Position numbers and translations under genes: made by a program. This document shows positions 4,595 to 5,816 of a DNA stretch of 5,816 bases, piece by piece; the first letter of the stretch is position 1; every line of letters begins with the position of its first letter. Source of the stretch: Hellea balneolensis (GTDB lineage Bacteria; Pseudomonadota; Alphaproteobacteria; Caulobacterales; Maricaulaceae); assembly GCA_003233025.1 (NCBI GenBank), contig QIKS01000047.1, positions 1 through 5,816 on the forward strand, written 5' to 3'. A model generated the notes under the pieces. It worked only from the letters and a program-made list of their open reading frames with translations. It did not search any database and was not told the origin of the DNA.

Positions 4595-5176
4595 TTAGCC
4601 TAACTGTCTTTGCGGGTCAATCCACCCTACATTGCCATCTGCACGTTTGAACACCACATTCAAGCCGCCGTGGGCAGCATTATTGAACACAACGGCCCCA
4701 GAATCTGTTAGCCCCAACTCCAAAGACGCCATGCTGACTGTCATTGTACGGATTTCAGTTTTTTGCTCTGCAATAACCAATGGCTCGGCGGGCGGGCTAT
4801 TGTCATCTTCATCATCATCCTCCTCAGCCCCAACCGGATTTTGCAAAACATATAAAGCCAAAGCTTCAGCTTTTTGCTCGGCCTGATGGTCGGTCAAACG
4901 ACGTTTATAGCGCCGCAAGCGTTTCTCCAAATGCTCAAGCGCTTCATCCGCAGCCCCGTAAGCATTTTGTGCGCCCCCCTTGGCTGCCATGGAAGCCCCC
5001 GACGGTAAATGCACCGAAATTGCCGCATTAAAGCCTGAACCCTCCTTGGATATCGAGACATGGGCCTCGCCAGAACGGTGGATATATTTATCCATCATAT
5101 CTTCAAGTCGTCCGTTGATTCGCTCTGACAGAGCAGTGGAAACATCAATACCTTTAGATACAATATGAATTTGCAT
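4595..5176 (-). CDS. hpf: Long-form ribosome hibernation promoting factor
   Basis: The 193-residue protein has an N-terminal S30AE domain: MQIHIVSKGIDVSTALSERI, a conserved YIHRSGEAHVSIS strand region, and the basic helix EHLEKRLRRYKRRL (about 81-94). An acidic linker rich in Asp and Glu (about 118-126) leads to the C-terminal dimerisation domain at about 133-188 (PLVIAEQKTEIRTMTVSMAS, then NVVFKRADGNVGWIDP). The two-domain long form pairs 70S ribosomes into inactive 100S dimers in stationary phase or starvation. The ATG at 5176 is preferred because AGGAG lies nine bases upstream and the family starts M-x-I-x-I-x-G-K-like; an upstream in-frame start at 5206 would add ten unrelated residues. 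It follows rpoN by 73 bases, as is usual in Proteobacteria, and a terminator follows it. The linker is encoded by a TCA-rich microsatellite-like run. Confidence 0.92.
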   Translation of the reverse strand: MQIHIVSKGIDVSTALSERINGRLEDMMDKYIHRSGEAHVSISKEGSGFNAAISVHLPSGASMAAKGGAQNAYGAADEALEHLEKRLRRYKRRLTDHQAEQKAEALALYVLQNPVGAEEDDDEDDNSPPAEPLVIAEQKTEIRTMTVSMASLELGLTDSGAVVFNNAAHGGLNVVFKRADGNVGWIDPQRQLG

Positions 5177-5222
5177 GGGAAATTTCTCCTGTTTGAGTGT
5201 AAACACAGTCTAGCATTATTTG

Positions 5223-5234
5223 TGACCAAGGTCA
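5223..5234. promoter_or_regulatory. Inverted repeat upstream of hpf
   Basis: TGACC-AA-GGTCA is a perfect 5-2-5 inverted repeat in the 73 bases between rpoN and hpf, 47 bases before the hpf ATG. On the leftward strand it precedes possible -10 boxes (TAATGC, TAGACT), but no -35 box is convincing. It could be an operator or simply chance in a short AT-rich gap. Confidence 0.35.
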
Positions 5235-5249
5235 GGTGAAAAATAGGTA

Positions 5250-5816
5250 TTATTTGGAATTTTTCAATATGCGCCGGCGTTGCACCGAAGACGGAATATT
5301 TAGGCTCTCGCGGTATTTGGCGACTGTACGGCGCGCAATATCTATACCTTGGTTACGTAAAAGACCTACAAGCTTATCATCTGACAGTACGTTTTTCGGT
5401 TCGCGTTCTTCCTCAATGAGGATTTTTATCTTGTGGCGTACAGCCTCAGCAGAATATGCCTCACCGCCATCCGTAGAGGCAATAGAAGCCGTGAAAAAAT
5501 ATTTAAGTTCAAAAGTGCCGCGTGTGGTCGCTATATATTTGTTGGAAGTGACACGGCTGACCGTGCTTTCATGCATCTCTATGGCATCAGCTATGGTCTT
5601 TAAATTTAGCGGGCGCAGATGATCAACCCCGTATGCAAAAAACCCGTCTTGCTGTTTGACGATTTCGCTGGCAACTTTCAATATGGTACGGGCGCGTTGA
5701 TCAAGGCTCTTGACCAGCCAGGACGCATTTTGCGCGCATTCTGACATATAGGACTTTACTTTTTCGTCCTTGTTGCCGTCCAAAACTTCCGTGTAGTAAC
5801 GCGAATTGACCAACAC
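5250..5816 (-). CDS. rpoN: RNA polymerase sigma-54 factor, C-terminal part
   Basis: The frame is open to the window edge, so only the last 189 residues are present; the N-terminal activator-interacting and core-binding regions lie outside. The segment LVNSRYYTEVL is the typical start of the core-binding domain's second half, followed by WLVKSLDQRARTILKVASEI. The DNA-binding part has the helix-turn-helix LKTIADAIEMHESTVSRVTS, with YIATTRGTFELKYFF after it. The diagnostic RpoN box, ARRTVAKYRE, lies at 5307-5336 and contacts the -24 promoter element. It ends SSVQRRRILKNSK, a normal end. Sigma-54 transcribes nitrogen, flagellar or developmental genes, depending on its enhancer-binding activators. 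Downstream hpf and ptsN are its conserved neighbours. No internal stop or frameshift is seen. Confidence 0.95.
   Translation of the reverse strand: MLVNSRYYTEVLDGNKDEKVKSYMSECAQNASWLVKSLDQRARTILKVASEIVKQQDGFFAYGVDHLRPLNLKTIADAIEMHESTVSRVTSNKYIATTRGTFELKYFFTASIASTDGGEAYSAEAVRHKIKILIEEEREPKNVLSDDKLVGLLRNQGIDIARRTVAKYRESLNIPSSVQRRRILKNSK

Noticed and set aside
4803..4826. TCA-rich run in hpf as a phase-variable repeat
   Set aside because: The units are imperfect and a multiple of three, and they encode the acidic linker normal for long HPF, so length changes would not shift the frame.
5250..5816. rpoN as a truncated pseudogene
   Set aside because: The frame stays open to the window edge and the last residues are normal; the missing N-terminus is simply outside the window.

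Overview
The window looks like chromosomal core sequence from an alphaproteobacterium of moderate GC content (roughly half, by eye). The lineage call rests on gene content. A DUF1013/TrcR-type regulator, a DUF1192 small protein and an RcdA (DUF1465) adaptor are families I know essentially from Alphaproteobacteria, and rpoN-hpf-ptsN is the usual sigma-54 neighbourhood. I could not settle a genus. I see no insertion sequence, phage gene, CRISPR array, tRNA or rRNA.

Left part (1-605): the 3' end of a ChaN-like (DUF399) gene reads rightward. It is followed by a 200-base convergent intergenic region rich in hairpins, which holds a decayed copy of a GGATTCCCGC-type palindromic repeat.

Middle part (606-2444): trcR reads leftward and is preceded by an unusually structured 5' region. 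Three back-to-back hairpins there end in a textbook intrinsic terminator, located upstream of the trcR start codon. DUF1192 and rcdA read rightward from the same intergenic region, each with its own promoter-like sequence. rcdA also has a dyad in its leader.

Right part (2445-5816): a leftward block runs rpoN (C-terminal part only), hpf (long form), ptsN, ppx. ptsN and ppx are only 21 bases apart and probably co-transcribed. hpf is separated from ptsN by a likely terminator and by three 15-bp tandem repeats around a perfect palindrome, which suggests separate control of ptsN-ppx.

Functionally, the window places cell-cycle control (TrcR, RcdA adaptor for ClpXP) beside nutrient and stationary-phase control (sigma-54, ribosome hibernation, EIIA-Ntr, polyphosphate turnover). 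A mechanistic link between the two blocks is inference only. The coding content is mostly ordinary; the most interesting signals are the trcR leader and the ptsN upstream repeats. No clearly new multi-gene system is visible.
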